Assembly (NCBI RefSeq): GCF_008271805.1
Contig: NZ_VSRY01000173.1
Coordinates: 62,001 to 126,000 of the forward strand
From: Streptomyces sp. TRM49041
GTDB lineage: Bacteria; Actinomycetota; Actinomycetes; Streptomycetales; Streptomycetaceae
Length of the DNA stretch: 64,000 nucleotides
Direction of reading: 5' to 3'
Both the position numbers and the translations under genes were made by a program. Shown here piece by piece: positions 43,287 to 52,091 of the stretch (the first letter of the stretch is position 1; each line of letters starts with the position of its first letter). The notes under the pieces were generated by a model, which was not told the DNA's origin, did no database searches, and saw nothing but the letters and a program-made list of their open reading frames with translations.

Positions 43287-43709
43287 ATGAACCGCACAAG
43301 CCGTTCCGTCGTCGCGGCGCTGGCCGCGGCCGGTCTCGCGCTCGGTCTCGGTGCCTGCTCGCAGGCGGCCGACGACGCGGCCGAGCGGGTGGACAGCGCG
43401 CTGAACAAGACGTACGAGGTCACGTACGAGGTCACCGGCGCCGACATCGAGTCGATCAGCTACAACGGCGGCGGGGGCGACGCGATGGACCCGAAGCTGG
43501 AGACCGTCGAGAAGCCCGTCCTGCCCTGGCGGAAGACCGTGACGCTGCGCGGCATCGAGGCGCCGCTCGTCACCCCCGTCGCGCTCGGGCACGACGGCGC
43601 CGAGGCGACCTGCAAGATCACCCACAAGGGCGAGGTGATCAAGGAGGCGTCGGGCAGGGGCGCGGCCGCCACCCTCAGCTGCGTGGCCGTCTCCCCGGTC
43701 GCCGGCTGA
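43287..43709 (+). CDS. MmpS-like secreted lipoprotein
   Basis: 140 residues. A lipoprotein signal peptide with lipobox LGAC (Cys at about residue 25) is followed by a beta-sandwich domain (TYEVTYEVTGADIESISYNGGGG) resembling MmpS/transport accessory proteins, with two further cysteines (ATCKITH, LSCVAV) that could form a disulphide. Predicted to sit on the outer face of the membrane. It lies between the divergent SWIM and MoxR genes and may be unrelated to them. Confidence 0.75.
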   Translation: MNRTSRSVVAALAAAGLALGLGACSQAADDAAERVDSALNKTYEVTYEVTGADIESISYNGGGGDAMDPKLETVEKPVLPWRKTVTLRGIEAPLVTPVALGHDGAEATCKITHKGEVIKEASGRGAAATLSCVAVSPVAG

Positions 43710-43863
43710 CCGCCGGCGGCGCGCCGCAGCGACCGGGCGTCAATTCCTGCCGCGCCGCCTCGATTTCCGCGCCGGCCTGCGGAGACGGGTGATTGTCAGT
43801 GGCGTGGTGCACGGTGGGTCCCACACCCGGTCGAACGAATCGAACGATCTGGAGGGGGATTCC

Positions 43864-44988
43864 ATGACCGTGCCCGAAACCACCGAGGACCGCCGTACCG
43901 AGAGCGGCGCGGAAGCTCTGCGGCCGCATGCCGAGGACGCGTTCGCCCATGAACTGAAGGCGCTCGCCGCGGCCGACGACCGGCCCCGGCCCGCCCGCTG
44001 GCGGCTGTCGCCGTGGGCCGTCGCCACCTACCTGCTCGGCGGCACGCTCCCCGACGGCACGGTGATCACACCGAAGTACGTAGGCCCGCGCAGGATCGTC
44101 GAGGTCGCCGTCACCACGCTCGCCACCGACCGCGCCCTGCTCCTCCTCGGTGTCCCCGGCACCGCCAAGACATGGGTGTCCGAACACCTCGCGGCCGCCG
44201 TCAGCGGGGACTCGACGCTCCTCGTCCAGGGCACCGCGGGCACACCCGAGGAGGCCATCCGGTACGGGTGGAACTACGCGCGGCTGCTCGCCCACGGCCC
44301 CAGCCGCGACGCCCTGGTGCCCAGCCCGGTCATGCGCGCCATGGCCGACGGCATGACCGCCCGCGTCGAGGAGCTCACCCGCATCCCCGCGGACGTGCAG
44401 GACACGCTCATCACCATCCTGTCCGAGAAGACCCTGCCCATCCCGGAGCTCGGCCAGGAGGTCCAGGCCGTGCGCGGCTTCAACCTCATCGCCACGGCCA
44501 ACGACCGCGACCGCGGCGTCAACGATCTGTCGAGCGCGCTGCGCCGCCGCTTCAACACGGTCGTGCTGCCGCTGCCCGAGACGCCCGAGGCCGAGGTCGA
44601 CATCGTCTCGCGCCGCGTCGACCAGATCGGCCGCTCCCTCGATCTGCCCGCCGCGCCCGAGGGCGTCGACGAGATCCGCCGTGTCGTCACCGTCTTCCGT
44701 GAACTCCGCGACGGCGTCACCGCCGACGGCCGCACCAAGCTCAAGTCCCCGTCGGGCACGCTCTCCACGGCCGAGGCCATCTCCGTCGTCACCAACGGTC
44801 TCGCCCTCGCCGCCCACTTCGGGGACGGCGTGCTGCGCCCCGGCGACGTCGCCGCCGGCATCCTGGGCGCCGTCGTCCGCGACCCGGCCGCCGACCGCGT
44901 CATCTGGCAGGAGTACCTGGAGACCGTCGTCCGCGAGCGGGACGGCTGGAAGGACTTCTACCGCGCATGCCGGGAGGTGTCGGCGTGA
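43864..44988 (+). CDS. MoxR-family AAA+ ATPase
   Basis: 374 residues from ATG 43864, with GGAGGGG upstream. Walker A is GVPGTAKT near residue 97. The Walker B position reads VEELTRIPADVQDTL, with Glu-Glu in place of the usual Asp-Glu. Sensor 1 is in LIATANDRDRGVNDL and the arginine finger region is SSALRRRFN. MoxR ATPases usually act as chaperones loading metals or assembling partners through VWA-domain proteins. The next gene starts inside its stop (GTGA), so the ATPase, DUF5682 and VWA proteins are made together. Confidence 0.92.
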   Translation: MTVPETTEDRRTESGAEALRPHAEDAFAHELKALAAADDRPRPARWRLSPWAVATYLLGGTLPDGTVITPKYVGPRRIVEVAVTTLATDRALLLLGVPGTAKTWVSEHLAAAVSGDSTLLVQGTAGTPEEAIRYGWNYARLLAHGPSRDALVPSPVMRAMADGMTARVEELTRIPADVQDTLITILSEKTLPIPELGQEVQAVRGFNLIATANDRDRGVNDLSSALRRRFNTVVLPLPETPEAEVDIVSRRVDQIGRSLDLPAAPEGVDEIRRVVTVFRELRDGVTADGRTKLKSPSGTLSTAEAISVVTNGLALAAHFGDGVLRPGDVAAGILGAVVRDPAADRVIWQEYLETVVRERDGWKDFYRACREVSA

Positions 44989-47339
44989 CGGGTCCGCTGC
45001 TCCTCGGGGTACGCCACCACGGGCCGGGCTCGGCGCGCGCGGTACGTGCGGCCCTCGACGCGGCCCGGCCCGAGGCCGTGCTGATCGAGGGCCCGCCCGA
45101 GGCGGACGCACTGCTGCCGCTCGCCGCCGACGAGCGCATGAGCCCGCCGGTCGCCCTGCTGGCGCACGCGGTCGACGACCCGGGACGGGCCGCGTTCTGG
45201 CCGCTCGCCGCCTTCTCACCCGAGTGGGTCGCCATCCGCTGGGCGCTCGACCACGGGGCGGCCGTCGGCTTCGTCGACCTGCCCGCCGCCCACTCCCTGG
45301 CCATGATGGGCGACCCCACGTGGGCGGACGACGAGGACGACGACACCGCCGAGGACAGTGGTGAACCGGCCTCCGACCAGCGGCGGCACGGGAGGCTGCG
45401 CGTCGACCCCCTCGCCCTGCTCGCCGAGACCGCCGGTTATGACGACCCGGAGCGCTGGTGGGAGGACGTGATCGAGCACCGCGCCCACACCGGCGACCCG
45501 CTCGCCCCGTTCACGGCGGTCGGGGAGGCCATGACCGCGCTGCGTGAGACGTACGGGCACTGCGGGAGCGCCCGCGACCCCGCCCGCGAGGCCCATATGC
45601 GGCTCCGGCTGCGCGCCGCCCGCAAGGAGCACGGCGACGACGGCGTGGCCGTCGTGTGCGGCGCCTGGCACGTCCCCGCACTCCGCGAGAAGACCACCGT
45701 CACCGCCGACCGGGCCCTCCTCAAGGGCCTCCCCAAGGTCAGGACGGAGATGACATGGGTCCCGTGGACGCACCGCAGGCTCGCCCGCCGCTCCGGCTAC
45801 GGCGCCGGCGTCGACTCGCCCGGCTGGTACGGGCACCTGTTCGCCGCGCCCGACCGGCCCGTCGAACGCTGGATGACGAAGGTCGCCGGACTGCTGCGGG
45901 ACGAGGACCACCCGGTGTCCTCCGCCCATGTCATCGAGGCCGTACGGCTCGCCGGGACGCTCGCCACGATGCGCGGGCGGCCGCTCGCCGGGCTCACCGA
46001 GACGACCGACGCCGTACGGGCCGTGATGTGCGAGGGCTCCGACGTGCCGCTCACCCTCGTCCGCGACCGGCTGATCGTCGGCGACGTCCTGGGCGAGGTC
46101 CCCGACGGCGCGCCCGCCGTGCCGCTCCAGCGCGACCTGACCCGCCTCCAGCGCACCCTGCGCCTAAAAGCCGAGGCGGACGAGCGGGAGCTCGACCTCG
46201 ACCTGCGCAAGGACACCGACGCCGCCCGCAGCCGCCTGCTGCACCGGCTGCGCCTCCTCGGCGTCGACTGGGGCGCGCCCGCTCGGGGCCGTACCGGCAG
46301 CACCGGCACGTTCCGGGAGAGCTGGCGGCTGAGCTGGCAGCCCGAGCTGTACGTGCGGGTCGCCGAGGCCGGCGTCTGGGGCACCACGGTCCTGTCCGCC
46401 GCCACCGCCAGGGCGGAGGCCGAGGCCGCCGGCGCCACCGCTCTGAACGAGGTCACCGCGCTCGCCGAGCGGTGCCTGCTGGCCGAACTGCCCGACGCGC
46501 TGCCCCTGGTGATGAAGGCCCTCGCCGACCGCGCCGCGCTCGACGCGGACGTCGGGCGCCTGGCCGAGGCCCTGCCCGCCCTCGCCCGCTCCCTCCGCTA
46601 CGGAGACGTCCGGGCCACGGACACCGCGGCGCTCGCCGAGGTCGCCACCGGCCTCGCCCTGCGGATCTGTGTCGGCCTGCCACCCGCCTGCGCGGGGCTC
46701 GACACGGACGGCGCCGCCGAGATGCGCGGCCACATGGACGCCGTGCACACCGCGATACGGCTTCTCCCGGAGGCGCGGGACGTCACCGCCCAGTGGGCCG
46801 CGGTGCTGGAGAAGCTCGCCGCCCGCGACACCTTGCCCGGCGTCATACGCGGCCGGGCCGCCCGGCTCCTCCTCGACGACGGGCGCCTCCCGGAGGACGA
46901 GGCAGCCCGGCTGATGGGCCTGGCACTCTCACCCGGCACGGCGCCCGCCGAAGCCGCAGCCTGGATCGAGGGGTTCGTCGGCGGCTCCGGCGGCCGGGGC
47001 CGGGACCGCTCCGGCGGCATGCTCCTCGTCCACGACGAGCGGCTGCTCGGGCTGGTCGACGCCTGGCTGACGGAGGTGCCCGCCGAGGCGTTCACGGACG
47101 TACTGCCGCTGCTGCGCCGCACCTTCTCCGCGTACGAGCCGGGGGTGCGCCGGACGCTGGGCGAGCTCGTGCGGCGCGGCCCGGCGGCCGGCGGCGGCAC
47201 GGCGCCCACCGAGGCCGGCCTGCCCGGCTTCGGTGCCGGCCTCGACGAGGCCCGCGCGGACGGCGTTCTGCCGCTGCTCCGCCTGCTGCTGGGAGAACAG
47301 CAGCCCGACGACAACGACCTTGTGGGGGTGGGCCGATGA
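44985..47339 (+). CDS. DUF5682 family protein
   Basis: 784 residues from GTG 44985, overlapping the MoxR stop by 4 bases. The N-terminal 260 residues (LLLGVRHHGPGSARAVRAAL, VLIEGPPEAD, FVDLPAAHSLAMMG, VVCGAWHVPAL) look like a TraB/ChaN-type fold with conserved His and Glu, possibly catalytic. The remaining 500 residues are helical repeats. The family is known to me only from conserved association with MoxR and VWA genes; no activity has been shown. Its stop overlaps the start of the VWA gene (ATGA). Confidence 0.85.
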   Translation: MTGPLLLGVRHHGPGSARAVRAALDAARPEAVLIEGPPEADALLPLAADERMSPPVALLAHAVDDPGRAAFWPLAAFSPEWVAIRWALDHGAAVGFVDLPAAHSLAMMGDPTWADDEDDDTAEDSGEPASDQRRHGRLRVDPLALLAETAGYDDPERWWEDVIEHRAHTGDPLAPFTAVGEAMTALRETYGHCGSARDPAREAHMRLRLRAARKEHGDDGVAVVCGAWHVPALREKTTVTADRALLKGLPKVRTEMTWVPWTHRRLARRSGYGAGVDSPGWYGHLFAAPDRPVERWMTKVAGLLRDEDHPVSSAHVIEAVRLAGTLATMRGRPLAGLTETTDAVRAVMCEGSDVPLTLVRDRLIVGDVLGEVPDGAPAVPLQRDLTRLQRTLRLKAEADERELDLDLRKDTDAARSRLLHRLRLLGVDWGAPARGRTGSTGTFRESWRLSWQPELYVRVAEAGVWGTTVLSAATARAEAEAAGATALNEVTALAERCLLAELPDALPLVMKALADRAALDADVGRLAEALPALARSLRYGDVRATDTAALAEVATGLALRICVGLPPACAGLDTDGAAEMRGHMDAVHTAIRLLPEARDVTAQWAAVLEKLAARDTLPGVIRGRAARLLLDDGRLPEDEAARLMGLALSPGTAPAEAAAWIEGFVGGSGGRGRDRSGGMLLVHDERLLGLVDAWLTEVPAEAFTDVLPLLRRTFSAYEPGVRRTLGELVRRGPAAGGGTAPTEAGLPGFGAGLDEARADGVLPLLRLLLGEQQPDDNDLVGVGR

Positions 47340-48490
47340 CCGGCGACGAGGAGCGGCTGCGGCGCTGGCGCATGGTGCTCGGCGGGGGCGCCGCCGACGG
47401 GACCGGCTGCACGCTCGCCGGCACGGACGCCGCCATGGACGGCACCCTCACCGCCCTGTACGGCCAGGAAGACGGCGGCGCCCGGCGCGGCGGCCGGGAC
47501 CGTTCGGCCGGGCTCGGCGGGTCGGCGCCGTCCGTAGCACGCTGGCTCGGCGACATCCGCACGTACTTCCCGAGCTCCGTCGTCCAGGTCATGCAGCGCG
47601 ACGCCATCGACCGGCTCGGCCTGTCGGCGCTGCTGATGGAGCCGGAGATGCTGGAGGCCGTCGAGGCGGACGTCCACCTCGTCGGCACGCTGCTCTCCCT
47701 CCACAAGGCCATGCCGGAGACGACCAAGGAGACCGCCCGGGCCGTCGTGCGCAAGGTCGTCGAGGACCTGGAGAAGCGGCTCGCCACGCGCACCCGCGCC
47801 ACGCTCACCGGCGCCCTCGACCGCAGCACCCGCATCAGCAGGCCGCGCCATCGGGACATCGACTGGGACCGCACGATCCGCGCGAACCTCAAGAACTACC
47901 TGCCCGAATACCACACGGTCGTACCGGAGCGGCTCATCGGCTACGGTCGCGCCTCCCAGGCCGTCAAGAAGGAGGTGGTGCTCTGCATCGACCAGTCCGG
48001 CTCCATGGCGGCGTCCGTGGTGTACGCGTCCGTGTTCGGCGCGGTGCTGGCGTCGATGCGGTCCATCGCGACCCGCCTCGTCGTCTTCGACACGGCCATC
48101 GTCGATCTGACGGACCAGCTGGACGACCCCGTGGACGTGCTGTTCGGCACACAGTTGGGGGGCGGCACGGACATCAACCGGGCGCTGGCGTACTGCCAGT
48201 CGCAGATCACCCGGCCTGCCGACACCGTGGTGGTGCTGATCAGCGACCTCTACGAGGGCGGCATACGGAACGAGATGCTGAAGCGGGTGGCGGCGATGAA
48301 GGCGGCGGGGGTGCAGTTCGTGGCGCTGCTGGCGCTGTCCGACGAGGGGGCGCCGGCGTACGACCGGGAGCACGCGGCCGCGCTGGCGGCACTGGGGGCG
48401 CCGGCCTTCGCGTGTACGCCCGACCTGTTCCCGGAGGTCATGGCAGCGGCCCTCGAGAAGCGGCCCATACCGGTGCCTGAGGCGGTGTGA
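47336..48490 (+). CDS. VWA domain protein, CoxE-like
   Basis: 384 residues from ATG 47336 (ATGA overlap). Helical N-terminal half (WLGDIRTYFPSSVVQVMQRDAIDRLG, then RTIRANLKNYLPEYHTVVPERL) and a von Willebrand factor A domain from about residue 215 with a complete MIDAS: CIDQSGSMAAS (D-x-S-x-S), the conserved Thr in GGGTDINRA, and ISDLYEGG. The MIDAS binds a metal and contacts the MoxR partner in characterised pairs. Last gene of the MoxR-DUF5682-VWA operon. Confidence 0.92.
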   Translation: MTGDEERLRRWRMVLGGGAADGTGCTLAGTDAAMDGTLTALYGQEDGGARRGGRDRSAGLGGSAPSVARWLGDIRTYFPSSVVQVMQRDAIDRLGLSALLMEPEMLEAVEADVHLVGTLLSLHKAMPETTKETARAVVRKVVEDLEKRLATRTRATLTGALDRSTRISRPRHRDIDWDRTIRANLKNYLPEYHTVVPERLIGYGRASQAVKKEVVLCIDQSGSMAASVVYASVFGAVLASMRSIATRLVVFDTAIVDLTDQLDDPVDVLFGTQLGGGTDINRALAYCQSQITRPADTVVVLISDLYEGGIRNEMLKRVAAMKAAGVQFVALLALSDEGAPAYDREHAAALAALGAPAFACTPDLFPEVMAAALEKRPIPVPEAV

Positions 48491-48663
48491 GGAGGGCTCA
48501 CGCCGCCGAGGGGACCTTGTCCATACCGGACATGGCGGGCTATCAGGAACAGGGGACTTGCGTGAACGGGGGAGGATCGTGCAAGCATCAGCGCGACGTT
48601 ACGCGGACGTAGCAGTTCCGCGTTCCCCGCACACGGGTGCCGTCCAGGAGGGTTCCGAACGCC

Positions 48664-49488
48664 GTGACCGCCGCAGCAGCTGTTGCGCCAGTCGCCGCTC
48701 CGCGCGGGTTGCGCCGAGCGGCCGCCAGGCGTGGCCCGGCGGTCGTGCTGTTCCTCGGCGGGCTGCTGGCGCTGGGCGTTCTCTTCGCGGGTGACGCCCA
48801 GGCGGCCGAGTCGGCGCCGGTGCGTGACGCCGTGGCCGTCCAGGACGCCGACGTGTCCCGGGACGGCACCGACGCGCTCCGGGACGACGCCGACGCGGTC
48901 CGCGAGGCCGTGGACACGCCGGCCGGGCCGGGAGCCGTGACGAGGGACGCGGGCGAAGCCGTACGGGACGTCACCACCGCGGTCTCCGAAGCGGTCACCG
49001 GCCTCGCCGAGCCGGCCGCCCCGGCGCTCGCCCTGCCTCTGCCGTCCGAGGCCGGGGCACCGTCCCCCACGGCCCCATCCGACGCGGCCGCGCGGTCGCA
49101 GGACACCGCGCCCCGGCCCGCCGAGGCCGACCCGCAGGGCGCCGCCCGGGCAGTCACCTCCGGCGACATCGCCACCGGCGCACCCGCCACAGCCGGCGCG
49201 CCCCACACCACCACCCCCGCAGCCGCGGCAGCCGACTCCCGCGCGGCCCACACCGCGCGTTTCTCCGGCGCCACGCCCGACGGCCCGGCGGCGCCCGGCC
49301 GTCTGCCCTGCGGCGGTGCGGCCCTCCAGGCGGCGGGCGACAGCGGCTCGCCGCGCGGCGTCGGCGACCAGCACGCGGTGGCCGACCGCACCACCGCGCC
49401 CGGCGGCCCCGTACACGGCGCCGCCCTTCCGGCGACGGCCGCGCCGCTCCACGACCGGCCTCACGACGTCCTCGAATTCCCCGGCTAG
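48664..49488 (+). CDS. Secreted Ala/Pro/Asp-rich protein
   Basis: 274 residues from GTG 48664 (GGAGGG about 10 bases upstream); GTG 48637 is an alternative. A long signal peptide or TM helix (AVVLFLGGLLALGVLFAGDAQA) is followed by segments such as DAVAVQDADVSRDGTDALRDDADAV and a disordered Ala/Pro/Thr/Ser-rich C terminus. No domain is recognised. It lies directly before another secreted repeat protein and may share its role at the cell surface. Confidence 0.7.
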   Translation: MTAAAAVAPVAAPRGLRRAAARRGPAVVLFLGGLLALGVLFAGDAQAAESAPVRDAVAVQDADVSRDGTDALRDDADAVREAVDTPAGPGAVTRDAGEAVRDVTTAVSEAVTGLAEPAAPALALPLPSEAGAPSPTAPSDAAARSQDTAPRPAEADPQGAARAVTSGDIATGAPATAGAPHTTTPAAAAADSRAAHTARFSGATPDGPAAPGRLPCGGAALQAAGDSGSPRGVGDQHAVADRTTAPGGPVHGAALPATAAPLHDRPHDVLEFPG

Positions 49489-49584
49489 GGCAGTCCTTCC
49501 CCCCGCTCCAGGACCTGCCGCGCGGGGGCGGGACAGGTCTGCCCGCCGACACCACACGCCTGAGTTCGAAGGACCGACATACCC

Positions 49585-50610
49585 ATGAACAAGAACATCC
49601 GCCGCTCCATAGCCGTAGCCGCCACGGCCACCGGTATGTGGGCGCTGGGCACCGCCGCCGCCAGTGCGGACGAGCTGCCCGTCTCCGTCCCCCTGTCCAC
49701 CCCCGACCAGGTGGTCGGGACCGGTGACGAGGTCGTCCTCGACGTCTCCGTCGACCTGACCCCCGGCTCACCGGCCGCCGACGCCGACATCCAGGGCGTC
49801 ACCGTGTACACCCCGGGCATCCCGGCCGTCCAGGCGCCCGACGTCCCGGCCGTGCAGGCCCCCGGCGTCCAGGCGCCCGCCCTCCAGACTCCGGACGCCC
49901 AGCTGCCGGATGCCCAGCTGCCGGACGCTCAGCTGCCGGGCGCCCCGACCCTCGGCGCCCCGACCGTCGACGCCCCGGGCGTCCCGACCGTCGGTGTGCC
50001 GAGTGTCCCGACCGTCGAGACACCGACCGTCCCGGATGCCGAGACGCAGATCGACTACCTGTTCGGCCCGCTCGCGGCCTTCGCCGCCGAGCTGGAGCAG
50101 CGGACGCCCACCGCCGACGACGTGTACGCGTACTCGGAGCCCGTCGTCGACGGCCTGGCCGCCGACGTCCTGCCGCCCGTGGCGGCCCGTGCCGTCGACG
50201 CGCTGACGCCGTTCGCCGGCCAGACCGTCCAGGACACGGCCCACCTCGCGGGCGACACGGTGACCGGCGTCGCGACCGGCGTGCAGCCGCTGGCGACCGG
50301 TGTCGTGTCGGAGGTCCAGCCGTTCGCCGGGGGTGTCGCGGGCTCCGTCCAGCCGCTCGCCGACACCGTCGTCGGCGCCGTCCACCCGCTCGCCGAGTCC
50401 GTCGCCGACCAGGTCGAGCCGGTCGCCACGGGCGTCACCACCAGCACCACCGGCTTCGCGGACGGCGTCGCCACCTACGCCGCGCCCTTCGCCCACGACA
50501 TGACCGCCGACACGATGAGCGACGCCCAGCCGCTCACCGGCAACGCCGTCGCGGGCGCCCAGCAGGCCGTGACGGCCATCACCCCGGACTACCTCACCTA
50601 CGGCGTCTGA
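49585..50610 (+). CDS. Secreted repeat protein (PDAQL / VQPLA repeats)
   Basis: 341 residues. Signal peptide MNKNIRRSIAVAATATGMW... ending near ASA, resembling those of chaplins and rodlins. Residues about 75-160 are 5-10-residue Pro repeats (PDAQLPDAQLPDAQLPG, then APTLGAPTVDAPGVPTVGVP). Residues about 225-305 hold V-x-P-L/F-A-x7-8 repeats (VQPLATGVVSE, VQPFAGGVAGS, VQPLADTVVGA, VHPLAESVADQ). Secreted and probably structural, in the wall or aerial-hypha surface by inference. It has no LPxTG-type anchor. Confidence 0.75.
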   Translation: MNKNIRRSIAVAATATGMWALGTAAASADELPVSVPLSTPDQVVGTGDEVVLDVSVDLTPGSPAADADIQGVTVYTPGIPAVQAPDVPAVQAPGVQAPALQTPDAQLPDAQLPDAQLPGAPTLGAPTVDAPGVPTVGVPSVPTVETPTVPDAETQIDYLFGPLAAFAAELEQRTPTADDVYAYSEPVVDGLAADVLPPVAARAVDALTPFAGQTVQDTAHLAGDTVTGVATGVQPLATGVVSEVQPFAGGVAGSVQPLADTVVGAVHPLAESVADQVEPVATGVTTSTTGFADGVATYAAPFAHDMTADTMSDAQPLTGNAVAGAQQAVTAITPDYLTYGV

Positions 50611-50631
50611 TCTGCCACGAAATCCGTAGCG

Positions 50632-50664
50632 ACGGGCGGCCTCACAGTCAGGGGGGCCGCCCGT
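50632..50664 (+). terminator. Hairpin after the secreted repeat protein
   Basis: ACGGGCGGCC and GGCCGCCCGT, exact 10-bp arms with a 13-base loop, 22 bp after the stop. Confidence 0.75.
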
Positions 50665-50678
50665 TCGAGGTTCTTGTC

Positions 50679-50694
50679 TGTGACAGGTATCACC
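50679..50694. promoter_or_regulatory. Crp-type palindrome upstream of sucC
   Basis: TGTGACAGGTATCACC fits the 5-6-5 CRP/FNR pattern (TGTGA-N6-TCACA) with one mismatch, about 195 bp before the sucC start. Streptomyces has a Crp homologue; whether it binds here is inference. Confidence 0.4.
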
Positions 50695-50888
50695 GCTCGG
50701 GTGTGATCTGCGATTTAGGGACCCCGGTCCCACGGCGATAACCTGCCGGACGGACATGCCGCGTCCACGGACACCGTGTACGCCTCCCTTGTGACAGCGC
50801 AGTCACGTTGCCCTCGGCCCGCATGACGGGCGCGCGGCACGCCCACGCAGACAACGAACCGCGATCACCAGAAAAGGGACGGACGCGC

Positions 50889-52067
50889 GTGGACCTGTTC
50901 GAGTACCAGGCGAGGGACCTCTTCGCCAAGCACGGTGTACCGGTGCTGGCCGGTGAAGTCATCGACACGCCTGAGGCGGCGCGCGAGGCGACCGAGCGTC
51001 TGGGCGGCCGTTCGGTCGTCAAGGCGCAGGTCAAGGTCGGCGGCCGCGGCAAGGCCGGCGGCGTCAAGCTGGCCTCCGACCCGCAGGACGCGGTCGAGAA
51101 GGCCCAGCAGATCCTCGGCATGGACATCAAGGGCCACACGGTCCACAAGGTGATGATCGCCGAGACCGCTCCGGAGATCCTCGAGGAGTACTACGTCTCG
51201 TACCTCCTCGACCGTACGAACCGCACCTTCCTGGCCATGGCGTCGGTCGAGGGCGGCATGGACATCGAGGAGGTCGCGGCCACCAAGCCCGAGGCCCTCG
51301 CGAAGGTCCCGGTCAACGCCAACGAGGGCGTCACGATCGAGAAGGCCCGTGAGATCGTCGCCCAGGCGAAGTTCCCGGCCGAGGTCGCGGAGCAGGTCGC
51401 CGAGGTCATGGTGACCCTGTGGAAGACCTTCGTCGCGGAGGACGCCCTCCTGGTCGAGGTCAACCCGCTCGCCAAGGTCGCCTCCGGTGACGTCCTGGCC
51501 CTCGACGGCAAGGTGTCCCTGGACGCCAACGCGGACTTCCGCCAGCCGGGCCACGAGGAGCTCGAGGACAAGGCCGCAGCCAACCCGCTCGAGGCTGCCG
51601 CCAAGGCCAAGGGCCTCAACTACGTCAAGCTCGACGGCGAGGTCGGCATCATCGGCAACGGCGCGGGTCTGGTCATGTCGACCCTCGACGTCGTCGCGTA
51701 CGCCGGTGAGGCGCACGGCGGTGTGAAGCCCGCCAACTTCCTCGACATCGGCGGTGGCGCCTCCGCCGAGGTCATGGCGAACGGCCTTGAGATCATCCTC
51801 GGCGACTCGGACGTCAAGTCCGTCTTCGTCAACGTGTTCGGTGGAATCACCGCGTGCGACGAGGTCGCCAACGGCATCGTCCAGGCCCTGGAGCTGCTCG
51901 CCTCGCGGGGCGAGAATGTCACCAAGCCGCTGGTCGTGCGCCTCGACGGCAACAACGCGGAGCTGGGTCGCAAGATCCTGTCCGACGCCAACCACCCGCT
52001 CGTACAGCGTGTGGACACCATGGACGGCGCGGCCGACAAGGCCGCCGAGCTCGCGGCTGCGAAGTAA
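50889..52067 (+). CDS. sucC: Succinyl-CoA synthetase, beta subunit (ADP/GDP-forming)
   Basis: 392 residues from GTG 50889 (AAGGGA upstream). It starts with the family signature MDLFEYQARDLFAKHGVPV, has the ATP-grasp domain (AQVKVGGRGKAGGVKLA; EVNPLAKV for Mg binding) and a CoA-ligase C-terminal domain with GNGAGLVMSTLD, FLDIGGGA and VFGGITACD. With SucD it converts succinyl-CoA to succinate while making a nucleoside triphosphate in the TCA cycle. sucD begins 24 bp downstream. Confidence 0.97.
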   Translation: MDLFEYQARDLFAKHGVPVLAGEVIDTPEAAREATERLGGRSVVKAQVKVGGRGKAGGVKLASDPQDAVEKAQQILGMDIKGHTVHKVMIAETAPEILEEYYVSYLLDRTNRTFLAMASVEGGMDIEEVAATKPEALAKVPVNANEGVTIEKAREIVAQAKFPAEVAEQVAEVMVTLWKTFVAEDALLVEVNPLAKVASGDVLALDGKVSLDANADFRQPGHEELEDKAAANPLEAAAKAKGLNYVKLDGEVGIIGNGAGLVMSTLDVVAYAGEAHGGVKPANFLDIGGGASAEVMANGLEIILGDSDVKSVFVNVFGGITACDEVANGIVQALELLASRGENVTKPLVVRLDGNNAELGRKILSDANHPLVQRVDTMDGAADKAAELAAAK

Positions 52068-52091
52068 AAGGGACGAGGTCACAGACACACC

